In this document: one piece after another, positions 8,488 to 17,746 of the stretch | How positions within the stretch are numbered: the stretch's first letter is position 1 | Layout of the letters: each line of letters begins with the position of its first letter | Source: Oscillospiraceae bacterium | GTDB lineage: Bacteria > Bacillota > Clostridia > Oscillospirales > SIG627 | Direction: 5' to 3' | Length of the DNA stretch: 36,443 nucleotides | Assembly: GCA_015063605.1 (NCBI GenBank) | Contig: SVTV01000029.1 | Location: 1-36,443 of the forward strand | Notes under the pieces: model-generated | What the model saw: only the letters and a program-made list of their open reading frames with translations | What the model was told of the DNA's origin: nothing | Databases searched by the model: none | Translations under genes and position numbers: made by a program

Positions 8488-11400
8488 TCATACAAATATG
8501 TTTTCGCTTCCCGTATACCTTGAAGTTTCGGAAAGTCTTATATAGAATCTTCTGCCCTCTTCTATATCGTAAATATATCCTTCCGAGGGCTCGGAAGCCT
8601 TTTTAAATGAACGGATGGGAGTTACATCGCCCGTATCGAGGATATAGTCCTCTCCATTCTTCTTTGCGCCTATTATCTTATAAACGGCATTTATTATACC
8701 GTCATTTTCTATGTAAATGAAGCGTCCGACGATATCATCGGGGATCACTTTTTCATCGAAGCATACGGTAATGGAATTTTCCTCGGAAAGCTCCTTTGTA
8801 AAATCCTTTACGACGCCATGGAGACAAGTGATCTTTTCTTCTCCGCCTATGACCGCATCGTTTGTATATGTAATTATACCGCCGCTGCGTATACTGCACA
8901 CACCGAAGAAGCCCTTGAACTTAAATTTTCCGTCTATCGTATAAGTCTTGCTTTCTTCCTCGGAATAAACGATATAGTCCGCTCTGCCGTTTTTGAAGGT
9001 CACCTTCACAGCCTTTACGGAATCATCCGTTACCGTATCCCCGTTAAATGTAACGGGAACTGTATCTGCCGAAAGAATGAAGCTTTCCTTTATATAAGGC
9101 TCTATTACAGATACGAAGAGTGTGGACAGGTCGCCGTTCTCCGACTTAGTCGATGCCAGAACGTAATCGAGCCCCTTGGGATTACCCGCCTTGTTTCTCG
9201 GAGGAGTTCCGTTGGCGAGCACCACATTGTCAAGCTTACCAATCATAGTAAGCTTAAGATGAATATCTTCTGCCTCGGTATATCTCTTTTCGTTGATGGA
9301 CCAATCGAAGGATATCTTTTCCGCGGGAGCATTATCCCTCTGTACCTTGTCAAGATACTGATAACCCGAAGGAAGGTTGCCCGCTCCCCAAACGCCGTCG
9401 GGGCTTACGAGAGTTCCCGTGAAATTGCCGTTTTCATCCGTTTGCTTTACGAAATTCAAGCCTGTGGTCACAAGAGAATCGGAGGAAGCGGGATGGAAGG
9501 AATATGTGTGCTTTTCGCCGCCCTTGACGGAGAAGAAGTCCACAACGTAGGAGTACTCGTTATCGTATCTTACGAGAGTGCTTGTGCGCTTATACCTTTC
9601 AATGCCGTATACCTTCTTAGCATCCACAGATACAACGGAAGCAAGCTCGGAGGATGAGTCATATGCCACGGGATCGGATACTATCTGACGTCCCATGCGT
9701 GAATCGTTTACAAGCACCGTATTATGGCTTACCGTATTCGATACCCAATATACCTGATGGGGTGTTCCGTCGCAGAATTCCGGATAACCCATTTCGGGAG
9801 TCATATCTATATCGAATGCAAATAATTCGATATTCAATGTATCTCTGTGACCGTGACCTGCATTTCTTCCGAAATACATGGTCATAGTGGTGCGCTCATT
9901 GTGGAAGGTATCTCTTGCGGGATCGTCTTCATTGATATTCATGCAGGAAGCAAAGCCGTAACCGGTAAGCATTTCGGGAGCAAGATCGTGTTTTCCGTAC
10001 TCTCTTACCGCCGCCTTTATCTTTTCGGGAAAGCTTTCGGGGTTCTTATCGAATACGGAAAGATACATATTATCCACATTTCCGTTGGCAAGATAATATA
10101 TCATCTTGGCGTATTTGGGTTCGCCGTATATTTTAAACGCCGTTACAAGAGGACCGATACCGGGCTTCTGACCTGCCGCACCCGTGGAAGAAACATCTCC
10201 GATATTGGGTGTAAACTTCGGCGTTGCCAATATCCTGATGCCCGCATCGAACATCTTCTTGAATTTTACGTTTTCATAAAGATCGTAGCTTAAATCGGTA
10301 CCCTTTATAACGTATCCCCGGAGAAGATTTGCCATGGCAAGATAACAGTTCAGCCACAGACTGTTATAACCGGGCGATGCCTCGTGACCGAAGCCGTCAC
10401 GGTCGATATCGTTTACAAATGTAGCGGAAACATTACCGCCCTCACCGATACCGCCTGCACGGAATACGTAATCGAGCCATTCCTTGCTTAATTCTGCATC
10501 ATCCAATACAACAGCCGCAAGGGCGAGGGAATACTGATGCATACCGTTGTTGCCGTATATATTTCCTTCTTTTACCGTAGGATAGACAGTCTTGATATAG
10601 CCGTCCTCGATGTTTACCATAACATCCTTGTACGTATTTATCCTCGGATCCTTTGAATGAAGAAGCTCCAGCGCCTCCTTTCCCATGGTGGGAAAGCCTC
10701 TGAAGTAGGCATCGTAAGCATAGGTGAAATTATCTATAAGTCCCGTTTCCCATATGCTTCCGATTATCTTTCCTCTTCTGCCTCCCGAATGTCTGTAGCC
10801 TGCCGACCAGGGACAATCGGTAATATTGTAGGAAGGATAAAGGTCTCCTATGCGGTTCAGTATGACGATACCCGCATCGGCATATTTCTGCTCACCCGTA
10901 TAAAGGTAAGCATACTGAAATGCGCTTAAGGATCTGGGGATGATACCTCCCGACCAGAATGCGAAATGGCAGTAATACGCCACAAAGAAATACTTTTCTC
11001 CGTCGGTGTGAACGTAGGAGGTACCGTCGTCAACGCCCCATTTTTCGCCTCTTTCGGGGTAAAGAGTGTTTACAAGGAGAGATCTGTCCGCATTTTCGGG
11101 GATAAATTCGCCCTTTTCATTAAGTCCGCTCTTATAAAACGCACCGAAATCGTTGGTGGGGAACTTCATTTTACAATGGGGGCACGTTATTTTCCACGGC
11201 TCCTCCATGTGGTTAAGAGTGTAGGGATAATTTCCGAAGGCGTCTATTGCGTTTCCGCAGTTGAGACAGCCCTTAGGCTGATTTACGCCGTAGGATCTGA
11301 ACACCTTCTGAGAGGGAACAAGCTCCCAAAGCTCCTTTAAGGTGTATTTTTCCAATATGGCGTCGGCTCTTGCCTTTGCCGATTCCTTGGCTTTTCTTGC

Positions 11401-11502
11401 CCATTCATATTTTTCGACATTTTCCTTTAAATTGGCTATCTTTTCGTCGGTAAAATATGTTCCTCTCGTCTTGAGAGGCTCTTTTGATGAATAATTTGTC
11501 AT
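8488..11502 (-). CDS. Heparinase II/III-like paralogue lacking signal peptide, central module and membrane anchor (paralogue 3)
   Basis: This first gene of the lyase series encodes 1004 aa from the ATG at 11502. It keeps the lyase core: cysteines C79, C82, C107 and C110, NNGMHQY (318-324), HNERT (534-538), GHGHRD (549-554) and VSHNT (591-595). It lacks three parts present in its two neighbours. The protein begins directly at the segment KEPLKTRGTYF, which follows the signal peptide in the others. The jelly-roll-like module of about 140 residues is replaced by a short joint around residues 524-532. The last about 180 residues (cadherin-like region and membrane span) are replaced by the unrelated tail RYTGSENIFV. 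The frame is open to 11637, but those codons are repeat-derived. No good ribosome binding site precedes 11502. It could be a cytoplasmic enzyme or a decaying copy whose 5' end was overwritten by repeats. Confidence 0.7.
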   Translation of the reverse strand: MTNYSSKEPLKTRGTYFTDEKIANLKENVEKYEWARKAKESAKARADAILEKYTLKELWELVPSQKVFRSYGVNQPKGCLNCGNAIDAFGNYPYTLNHMEEPWKITCPHCKMKFPTNDFGAFYKSGLNEKGEFIPENADRSLLVNTLYPERGEKWGVDDGTSYVHTDGEKYFFVAYYCHFAFWSGGIIPRSLSAFQYAYLYTGEQKYADAGIVILNRIGDLYPSYNITDCPWSAGYRHSGGRRGKIIGSIWETGLIDNFTYAYDAYFRGFPTMGKEALELLHSKDPRINTYKDVMVNIEDGYIKTVYPTVKEGNIYGNNGMHQYSLALAAVVLDDAELSKEWLDYVFRAGGIGEGGNVSATFVNDIDRDGFGHEASPGYNSLWLNCYLAMANLLRGYVIKGTDLSYDLYENVKFKKMFDAGIRILATPKFTPNIGDVSSTGAAGQKPGIGPLVTAFKIYGEPKYAKMIYYLANGNVDNMYLSVFDKNPESFPEKIKAAVREYGKHDLAPEMLTGYGFASCMNINEDDPARDTFHNERTTMTMYFGRNAGHGHRDTLNIELFAFDIDMTPEMGYPEFCDGTPHQVYWVSNTVSHNTVLVNDSRMGRQIVSDPVAYDSSSELASVVSVDAKKVYGIERYKRTSTLVRYDNEYSYVVDFFSVKGGEKHTYSFHPASSDSLVTTGLNFVKQTDENGNFTGTLVSPDGVWGAGNLPSGYQYLDKVQRDNAPAEKISFDWSINEKRYTEAEDIHLKLTMIGKLDNVVLANGTPPRNKAGNPKGLDYVLASTKSENGDLSTLFVSVIEPYIKESFILSADTVPVTFNGDTVTDDSVKAVKVTFKNGRADYIVYSEEESKTYTIDGKFKFKGFFGVCSIRSGGIITYTNDAVIGGEEKITCLHGVVKDFTKELSEENSITVCFDEKVIPDDIVGRFIYIENDGIINAVYKIIGAKKNGEDYILDTGDVTPIRSFKKASEPSEGYIYDIEEGRRFYIRLSETSRYTGSENIFV

Positions 11503-11550
11503 AATGTCGGTAATTTTTTTGCTACGATCGGGGGACTCATGAGGGTTGTT

Positions 11551-12036
11551 CAGAGTTAAGTAACAATTCCTCCGCAGTTGCGAAGCAACTGATTGCTTGC
11601 ATCTGATTGCTTGCATCTGATTGCTTCGCCGTGCCACCTCCGCAGAAACGTTCTGCGTTTCTGATTTACACTTAAAGAAGGAAGTTGTTTTGCGTTAAGT
11701 AACAATTCCTCAGTCACCTTCGGTGACAGCTCCTTTTACACAAAGGAGCCTTTAAGCTCTAACTTCAAGTGAATATTGATAAATTATGGTTATATCTGAC
11801 ATAAAGTATATGTAATTCAATAGAAATCTGCACAAACCCATGCCTCCTTTGTGCAAAAGGAGGTGGCACGGCAAAGCCGTGACGGAGGAATTGTCATTCG
11901 ATAACTTATACTTATATCTGACTTAAAATATACGCACTTCAATAGAGATTCGCACAAACCAAAGGCTCCTTTAAGTGTAGAGCTGTCAGCCCGCACTTCG
12001 CCGTAGGCGAATGTGCTGTGACATGAGGAATTGTCC
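11551..12036. repeat. Intergenic repeat cluster II (four A units, two linkers)
   Basis: A units lie at 11561-11680 (reverse), 11701-11749 (reverse), 11842-11894 (forward) and 11963-12034 (forward). The first is unusual. Its hairpin slot holds CAGTTGCGAAGCAACTG followed by a 14-bp tandem repeat (GATTGCTTGCATCT, about 2.6 copies, 11591-11628). The last carries a long imperfect stem, GCACTTCGCC with GGCGAATGTGC. AT-rich linkers at about 11757-11838 and 11895-11960 join the units. The second linker with its flanks (11885-11973) is identical over 89 nt to 15223-15311. The cluster separates proA from the lyase genes. No gene is supported inside it. Confidence 0.85.
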
Positions 12037-12052
12037 TTAACCGTCAACAACC

Positions 12053-13345
12053 TCAACCTCTTGTCTGTCCGTTGCCCTTTATTACGTATTTTGTGCAGGT
12101 CAATTCATTAAGTCCCATGGGGCCTCTTGCGTGAAGCTTTCCCGTGGATATTCCTATTTCCGCTCCGAAGCCGAATTCCTCGCCGTCGGTAAATCTCGTG
12201 CTTGCATTTGTATAAACGCAGGCAGCGTCGATCCTTGCCGAAAAGATATCGGAGGCTGCGATGGAGCGTGTTATTATTGCTTCGCTGTGCTTTGTATTAT
12301 GCTTGTTTATGTGGTCTATAGCCTCTTCGAGGGAGGAAACTACCTTGACCGCTATTATAAGATCGTCATACTCGGTGAAGAAGTCCTCTTCGCTTGCGGG
12401 AACGGCACCCTCCATAAGGGGAAGAGCTTTTTCGTCCGCACGGATCTCCACATTCTTCTCAAGAAGCGCCCTTGCCGCTTTGGGAAGAAATTCCGCCGCA
12501 ACGCTTTCATGCACCACAAGAGTCTCCGCCGCATTGCATACAGAGGGACGCTGAGTCTTTGCATTTATGAGAACATTGAGAGCTGTATCGAGGTCTCCGT
12601 CCTCGTGAACGTATACATGGCAGTTGCCCGCACCCGTTTCTATTGCGGGAACGAGAGCATTTTCCGTTACGAAATTTATAAGCCCCGCACTTCCTCTCGG
12701 GATAACAAGATCCACAAGTCCCTTTGCTCTCAGAAGAGCAAGAGTGTATCTTCTGTCTGCGCTGTCGATGAGGAATATACATTCATCGGGTATGCCGTTT
12801 TCGCGCAACGCTTCCTTTATGGCTCCGATAAGAGCAATATTTGTATTGATAGCTTCCTTACCGCCTCTCAGCACCACACCGTTGCCGGATTTGATGCACA
12901 AAGCCGCAGAATCCACCGTTACGTTGGGGCGTGATTCGTATATTATTCCGATAACGCCGAAGGGTACCTTCTTTTTCTCTATCACAAGTCCGTTGGGACG
13001 TGTAAAGCCTTCAAAGGTTCCCGTCGGATCGGGAAGTGCTATCACCTTATTTATCGAGCCGATAATACCGTCGATCCTTGCATTCGTAAGAGTGAGACGG
13101 TCTATCATGGAATCCTTTATAACGCCCTTGGCGTTTTCCGTATCGATCTTATTTGCAGAGATGATCTTTTCTCTGTTTTTGTCGATCTTTTCCGCAACGG
13201 AGGCGAGAAGCTTGTTTTTTTCTTCGCCCGAAAGAAGCGCCAATACGCCCGATGCCTTCTTTACGGCGGAAAGATTCTTTTCAAGAATAATCTTTATCTC
13301 TTCATCCGCGGGAGGATCCTGTCTCATTTTGTTATTCATTGTCAT
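12053..13345 (-). CDS. proA: Gamma-glutamyl phosphate reductase (glutamate-5-semialdehyde dehydrogenase)
   Basis: ProA reduces L-glutamyl 5-phosphate to glutamate 5-semialdehyde with NADPH, the second step of proline synthesis in the cytoplasm. The 430-aa length is normal for the family. Visible family motifs are IYESRPNVT (135-143), KSGNGVVLRGGKEA (152-165), ETGAGNCHVYV (236-246) and QRPSVCNAAETL (265-276), with the catalytic cysteine at 270. The start at 13345 has GGAGGG six bases upstream. It overlaps the stop codon of the MORN-repeat gene (ATGA), so translation is probably coupled. proB and proC are not in this window, which is unusual because proB and proA are often adjacent. A repeat cluster begins right after the stop codon. 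Confidence 0.95.
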   Translation of the reverse strand: MTMNNKMRQDPPADEEIKIILEKNLSAVKKASGVLALLSGEEKNKLLASVAEKIDKNREKIISANKIDTENAKGVIKDSMIDRLTLTNARIDGIIGSINKVIALPDPTGTFEGFTRPNGLVIEKKKVPFGVIGIIYESRPNVTVDSAALCIKSGNGVVLRGGKEAINTNIALIGAIKEALRENGIPDECIFLIDSADRRYTLALLRAKGLVDLVIPRGSAGLINFVTENALVPAIETGAGNCHVYVHEDGDLDTALNVLINAKTQRPSVCNAAETLVVHESVAAEFLPKAARALLEKNVEIRADEKALPLMEGAVPASEEDFFTEYDDLIIAVKVVSSLEEAIDHINKHNTKHSEAIITRSIAASDIFSARIDAACVYTNASTRFTDGEEFGFGAEIGISTGKLHARGPMGLNELTCTKYVIKGNGQTRG

Positions 13346-14175
13346 GAATTACCCTCCAGAACGATAAGACCGTTTTCAAAATGGCCTACATAGGAGCGTT
13401 CTCCCGAGGAGGAATCCGGCGGCCATATGTATGTGCCTTCGCCGTGCATCTTATTATTCAGGAATTCGCCTATATATTTTTCGCCGTTAGCCCATGTGTA
13501 TGTGCCTTCGCCCGTTCTTCTGTCGTTTACGAAATCACCTACATATATGTCGCCGTTGGCAAAGATATACGTTCCTTCGCCGCTCTTTATATCGTTTACG
13601 TAGTCACCCTCATAGCTGCTGCCGTCTGTCCATGTATACTTGCCCTTGCCGTTTTTCTGGTTGGCATTGAAGCCGCCCTCGTATACGCTTCCGTCAGCCC
13701 ATGTGTATTTTCCGTTTCCGTGGCGCTTTCCGTTGACGATATCGCCCTCGTAAACATCGCCGTTGGCGTATGTGAACTTACCCACACCTGTCTGAACGTC
13801 ATTCGTATACTGACCCTCGTATACGTCATCCGAGCCTGCGTATGTCATAGTTCCGCTGCCGTCTCTGACAAGATCCTTTATTTCGCCCACATATACGTCG
13901 CCGTTTGAATAGATTATCTTGTTTTCACCCTTAAGATATTCTGCGGTGGTTCCGTCGGTATAATAGATCTTACCGGAATAAGGCTCGTTTTCAACGAATT
14001 TTCCGACGAATCTTATACCGTTATCAAGCTCCGTATAGCGGTAGCCTACGCTGAAATAGATGTAAAGCCCCGTTACCATTACAGCCGCAATGGCAATAAA
14101 CAGTATAATGATAAAGGGATTTGTCTTCTTTCTGCGCTTTTTGATCTTTTTTCTCATTCTTGCTGTGTTTTCCAT
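13342..14175 (-). CDS. Membrane-anchored MORN-repeat protein
   Basis: This is a 277-aa protein with a highly basic N-terminal segment (residues 8-18), one membrane span (about 20-41) and MORN repeats. The repeats begin with YVGE at 95 and continue as YEGQ 119, YEGD 142, YEGG 165, YEGD 188, YVGD 211 and YIGE 234, a period of about 23 residues. A last unit, YVGH at 262, follows a small insertion, and a degenerate unit precedes them near 56-80. By the positive-inside rule the repeats face outward. MORN repeats form beta-hairpin rods that bind proteins or lipids; no enzymatic function is implied. GAAAGG lies 8 bases before the start. The gene is 26 bases after a small membrane protein gene and overlaps proA. 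Its exact function is unknown. Confidence 0.85.
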   Translation of the reverse strand: MENTARMRKKIKKRRKKTNPFIIILFIAIAAVMVTGLYIYFSVGYRYTELDNGIRFVGKFVENEPYSGKIYYTDGTTAEYLKGENKIIYSNGDVYVGEIKDLVRDGSGTMTYAGSDDVYEGQYTNDVQTGVGKFTYANGDVYEGDIVNGKRHGNGKYTWADGSVYEGGFNANQKNGKGKYTWTDGSSYEGDYVNDIKSGEGTYIFANGDIYVGDFVNDRRTGEGTYTWANGEKYIGEFLNNKMHGEGTYIWPPDSSSGERSYVGHFENGLIVLEGNS

Positions 14176-14201
14176 TTGAGTATCCTTTCATCAAAAGGGG
14201 A

Positions 14202-14819
14202 TCACTTTTTCCTGTTTGCTTCTTTTTCCTGCTCGAGTCTGTCGGCTTCGATAACATCCGAGAAATCATAATCCTCTGAGCCCGTTATCTTTACAAGCGT
14301 ATTTTCTCCGCTTTCCATGAATCCGTTCATCATTGTATTTCCGATGTCGGTAACAAGGGGAATGAGGAAGTATGATGCCGCCATGACGAATAAAAACACG
14401 ATCGCCGTAAGCACAAGGGAAAATACCGTCGTTCCATGGGAAACATACGTTCTCTCCGCTTTTTCAAGAGAGCCTTCTTCAATGAAGAAAACAGACTTGT
14501 CAAGCATGGTATCACTGACTCTTCTGCCGTTTACTCTTACGGCTCCGTTTGCCGATGCACCTGCCTCTGCGGGAGCGTATCTCTTTACAACTCTCGAAAG
14601 AGAGCTTTCGGGTCTTAATGCAAATCTCACAAGACCGCTTTTATCGTAGCCTAACTCTCTTAAGGAAAGACCGTTTTCCTCGGAATCACAGCCCTCCTCG
14701 ATAAGCCTTTTTACGAATCCGCCCAATATGCTTTTATTATAAAAAGCGTATGATGCGGCGGCAATTACTCCGATTATGATGCAGATCAAATAGACGGAAA
14801 AATCAATTTCGGTCAACAT
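14202..14819 (-). CDS. Hypothetical two-span membrane protein
   Basis: I do not recognise this 205-aa protein. It has two predicted membrane spans (about 8-27 and 132-155). Between them is a soluble segment of about 100 residues containing a basic stretch (SRVVKRYAP, VRVNGRR). The C-terminal tail is rich in Glu and Lys. A start at 14819 is supported by GGAAAGG nine bases upstream. It is the first gene of the unit that continues with the MORN-repeat protein and proA; the gap to the MORN gene is 26 bases. The shared membrane location suggests that it and the MORN protein may work together, but nothing in the sequence shows what they do. Confidence 0.7.
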   Translation of the reverse strand: MLTEIDFSVYLICIIIGVIAAASYAFYNKSILGGFVKRLIEEGCDSEENGLSLRELGYDKSGLVRFALRPESSLSRVVKRYAPAEAGASANGAVRVNGRRVSDTMLDKSVFFIEEGSLEKAERTYVSHGTTVFSLVLTAIVFLFVMAASYFLIPLVTDIGNTMMNGFMESGENTLVKITGSEDYDFSDVIEADRLEQEKEANRKK

Positions 14820-14835
14820 AATTTTACGCCTTTCC

Positions 14836-14854
14836 GAAGACGAGAATCGTCTTC
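14836..14854 (-). other. Leader hairpin abutting the ribosome binding site
   Basis: GAAGACGA at 14836-14843 pairs with TCGTCTTC at 14847-14854 around three bases. On the minus strand the hairpin ends immediately before the GGAAAGG ribosome binding site of the small membrane protein gene. It could modulate translation initiation or stabilise the transcript start. This is a structural observation only. Confidence 0.45.
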
Positions 14855-14897
14855 ATTTATTAATTGTTTGTAGGGAATGAAATTGTTACTTAATGCT

Positions 14898-15410
14898 ATA
14901 GAACAATTCCTCCGCAGTTGCGAAGCAACTGATTCCTTCGGTGACAGCTCCGCAGAAACGCTTGCGTTTCTGATTTACACCTAAAGGAGACAAATTAGTT
15001 GTCTTACGCTAAGTGACAATTCCTCCGTCACGGCTTTGCCGTGCCACCTCCTTTTACACAAAGGAGGCATATAAGTGCTAACTTCAAGTAAAATTTAGTA
15101 ACTTGAGGTTATATCTGACTTGAAGTATACGCAGTTCAATAGAAATTCGCACAAACCAAAGGCTCCTTTAGGTGTAAGGCAGTTGCGTTGCAACTGCGGA
15201 GCTGTCAGCCGCATGGCTGACTGAGGAATTGTCATTCGATAACTTATACTTATATCTGACTTAAAATATACGCACTTCAATAGAGATTCGCACAAACCAA
15301 AGGCTCCTTTAGGTGTATAGCTGTCAGCCGCATGGCTGACTGAGGAATTGTCCTCAACCATCAACAACTTCCATAGCTCCCCCACAGGACGCTTGAAGGG
15401 TGTTACAAAG
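14898..15410. repeat. Intergenic repeat cluster III (four A units, two linkers, one D fragment)
   Basis: A units lie at 14901-14989 (reverse), 15017-15067 (reverse), 15160-15232 (forward) and 15300-15351 (forward). The first carries CAGTTGCGAAGCAACTG plus a CCTTCGG hairpin and CAGAAACGCTTGCGTTTCTG. Over 14898-14989 it is identical, for 92 nt, to 35745-35836. The third unit holds CAGTTGCGTTGCAACTG in one slot and a GCCGCATGGC stem in the other. Linkers lie at about 15076-15158 and 15233-15299. A fragment of another repeat family, GACGCTTGAAGGGTGTTAC, lies at about 15387-15405. Nothing in this 590-base space between serS and the membrane-protein operon looks like a gene. Confidence 0.85.
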
Positions 15411-15412
15411 AT

Positions 15413-16690
15413 TTATCTCTTCGCTATCTTATCCGTACCCATGTAAGGAACGAGGACCTCGGGAATGGTAACGGTGCCGTCGTCATTCTGATAATTTTCG
15501 AGAATAGCCGCAACTGTTCTGCCTACTGCAAGACCGCTTCCGTTGAGAGTGTGAACGAGCTTTGCCTTATCCTTGGGGCCGTCTTTATACTTGATCTCTG
15601 CACGTCTTGCCTGATAATCCTCGAAGTTAGAGCAGGAGGATATCTCAACGTATCTGTTATAGGAGGGCATCCATACCTCAATATCATATGTCTTTGCAGA
15701 GGAGAATCCCATATCGCCTGTGCTGAGAAGAGAAACTCTGTAAGGAAGTCCGAGCATTTCAAGAAGCTTGGAAGCGTCATTTGTAAGGGATTCAAGCTCG
15801 TCATAGGAGTTTTCGGGCTTGGAGAACTTAACAAGCTCTACCTTGTTGAACTGATGCTGACGGATAAGACCTCTTGTGTCTCTTCCTGCGCTTCCCGCCT
15901 CGGCTCTGAAGCAAGCCGTGTATGCACAGTACTTTATTGTAAGATCTTCACCGTTAAGGATGTCCTTGCGATGCATATTTGTTACAGGAACCTCTGCTGT
16001 GGGGATAAGGAAGTAATCGGTACCGGCTACCTTGAATGCATCCTCTTCAAACTTGGGAAGCTGACCTGTGCCTTTCATGGAGGCTCTGTTTACCATGTAA
16101 GGCGGGAATATTTCCGTGTAACCGTTTTCCGTATGAGTATTGAGGAAGAAGTTTATAACGGCTCTTTCAAGTCTTGCGCCGAGACCCTTGTACACGTGGA
16201 AGCGTGCGCCCGTGATCTTTGCGGCTGTGTCGGGATCGAGAATACCGAGATCGCTTCCGATATCCCAATGTGCCTTGGGCTCATATTCGAATTTTCTGGG
16301 CTCGCCCCAATATCTTACGGGAACATTTTCGCTGTCATCCGCACCTACGGGAACGGATGCATTGGGAGTATTTGGTATAAAGAGAAGAGTTGTTTCAATT
16401 TCTTCGTCTATCGCATTTATTCTGTCGGTATCAGCTTTGACGCAATCGGAAAGCTCCTTCATTTCCGCAAATATAGCGGTCGTGTCCTCGCCCGCCTTCT
16501 TCATTGCGGGTATCTTCTTGGATATGGCATTCTGCTGTGCCTTCTTCGCTTCTGTATCGGCGATAAGAGCTCTGCGCTCGCCGTCAAGCTTTATAAGCTG
16601 ATCTATCTGCTCCGAATAGTCCTTTCCTCTTGTAAGAAGTCTCGCCTTTACCTCATCGGGATTTTCTCTTATATATTTGATATCAAGCAT
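15413..16690 (-). CDS. serS: Seryl-tRNA synthetase
   Basis: This class II aminoacyl-tRNA synthetase charges tRNA-Ser (and tRNA-Sec where present) with serine in the cytoplasm. The 425-aa length is standard. The N terminus [18 protein letters not shown] and the following coiled-coil arm, which contacts the tRNA, are typical. Class II motif 2 is visible as [20 protein letters not shown] and motif 3 as [25 protein letters not shown] lies about 11 bases before the start. It follows parB by 125 bases on the same strand and may be transcribed with parAB. I see no T-box-like leader in the gap. Confidence 0.97.
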   Translation of the reverse strand: MLDIKYIRENPDEVKARLLTRGKDYSEQIDQLIKLDGERRALIADTEAKKAQQNAISKKIPAMKKAGEDTTAIFAEMKELSDCVKADTDRINAIDEEIETTLLFIPNTPNASVPVGADDSENVPVRYWGEPRKFEYEPKAHWDIGSDLGILDPDTAAKITGARFHVYKGLGARLERAVINFFLNTHTENGYTEIFPPYMVNRASMKGTGQLPKFEEDAFKVAGTDYFLIPTAEVPVTNMHRKDILNGEDLTIKYCAYTACFRAEAGSAGRDTRGLIRQHQFNKVELVKFSKPENSYDELESLTNDASKLLEMLGLPYRVSLLSTGDMGFSSAKTYDIEVWMPSYNRYVEISSCSNFEDYQARRAEIKYKDGPKDKAKLVHTLNGSGLAVGRTVAAILENYQNDDGTVTIPEVLVPYMGTDKIAKR

Positions 16691-16815
16691 TTTTAAAAAT
16701 TTCCTTTCAATATATTATATATTACAACAGCCGTCATGCGGAATTTGTCTTATTCTGTAAGATAACTTTCCATGTACTGTTTTGTGATCTCAAATTCAAA
16801 AATTTTTGTGCTGTG

Positions 16816-17721
16816 TCAGCTTAATGCATCCTCCGCGCCCAATGCGGAAAGGATCTCCTCAAGATCCTGGGAATCGTAAAATTCCATCACGATCTTTCCC
16901 GCACCGTCCTTGCCGGGGAGAAGCTTTACAGATCTGCCTAAGGATACGCCTGCTCTTTCACCTATTATTTTCAGATGTGCAAGGTACGATTCGTCGATCT
17001 GCTGCTTTTTCTTATCGGGCTTCGCCTTTGCGGGCTTTGCCGTACCGTTTTCTATGGAGCGGAGCTCCATTACGTTTCTTACCTCTTGCTCTACCTCTCT
17101 GACGCTCATTGCTTTATCCACAATATCATTGAGAAGTCTCTCCTGCTCGGGATCGTCATTGAGAGGAAGAAGCGCTCTTGCGTGACCCGCCGAAAGAAGT
17201 CCTTCTCTCAGCATGGTCTTTGCGCTTTCGGGAAGACCTAAGAGTCTCAAGGAATTGGTAAGTGCGGAACGTGATTTGCCAACACGCTTTGCCGCCTCTT
17301 CCTGAGTCATTCCGAAAGCATTTATAAGCTGCTCGAATCCCGATGCCTCTTCTATGGGATTCAGATCTTCTCTCTGAAGATTTTCGACAAGGGCGATCTC
17401 CGCCGCCTCCTGCTCATTGACCTCCTTGATTATAACGGGTATCTCCGTAAGACCCGCAAGCTTCGATGCTCTGTATCTGCGCTCGCCTGCAATTATACGG
17501 TATCCGTTATCGACTGTTTTCACCAAAAGAGGAGAAATTACGCCGTGATTCGTTATGGATTCCGCAAGCTCCGCAAGAGACTCGTCATTAAAGGTCTTTC
17601 TGTGCTGATTTATATCGGGGAAAACAGATGAAATATCAACCATTGTTATAACATCCTTGCCGTCAACGTAATTGTCTTCAAAAAGAATGTCCATCCCTTT
17701 TCCCAATCCATGCTTTGCCAT
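16816..17721 (-). CDS. parB: Chromosome partitioning protein ParB (Spo0J)
   Basis: ParB is a CTP-dependent DNA clamp that loads at parS and spreads on the origin region, directing segregation with ParA and recruiting SMC. The 301-aa protein has the N-terminal CTP-binding domain with the arginine patch GERRYRAS (79-86) and ENLQREDLNPIEEA (113-126). A helix-turn-helix (about 138-162: MTQEEAAKRVGKSRSALTN) reads parS. A Lys/Ala-rich linker and C-terminal dimerisation region follow. GAAAGGA lies 11 bases upstream of the start. It is 25 bases downstream of parA. Two parS-like sites lie within 2 kb, at 18690 and 19471. Confidence 0.96.
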   Translation of the reverse strand: MAKHGLGKGMDILFEDNYVDGKDVITMVDISSVFPDINQHRKTFNDESLAELAESITNHGVISPLLVKTVDNGYRIIAGERRYRASKLAGLTEIPVIIKEVNEQEAAEIALVENLQREDLNPIEEASGFEQLINAFGMTQEEAAKRVGKSRSALTNSLRLLGLPESAKTMLREGLLSAGHARALLPLNDDPEQERLLNDIVDKAMSVREVEQEVRNVMELRSIENGTAKPAKAKPDKKKQQIDESYLAHLKIIGERAGVSLGRSVKLLPGKDGAGKIVMEFYDSQDLEEILSALGAEDALS

Positions 17722-17746
17722 TTTGGGCAGTTTCCTTTCTGCTGTA

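Noticed and set aside
8427..8495. N-terminal extension of the second lyase gene to 8495
   Set aside because: It would precede the ribosome binding site and signal peptide and overlap the end of the previous gene; the ATG at 8426 is better placed.
11503..11637. N-terminal extension of the third lyase gene to 11637
   Set aside because: The 45 codons are built from intergenic A-unit repeats, including a 14-bp tandem repeat, and have no counterpart in the paralogues.
2834..17122. TTATCCACA (DnaA-box-like) at 2834-2842 and 17114-17122
   Set aside because: Both are single copies inside coding sequence with no cluster or AT-rich unwinding region, so no origin can be claimed in this window.
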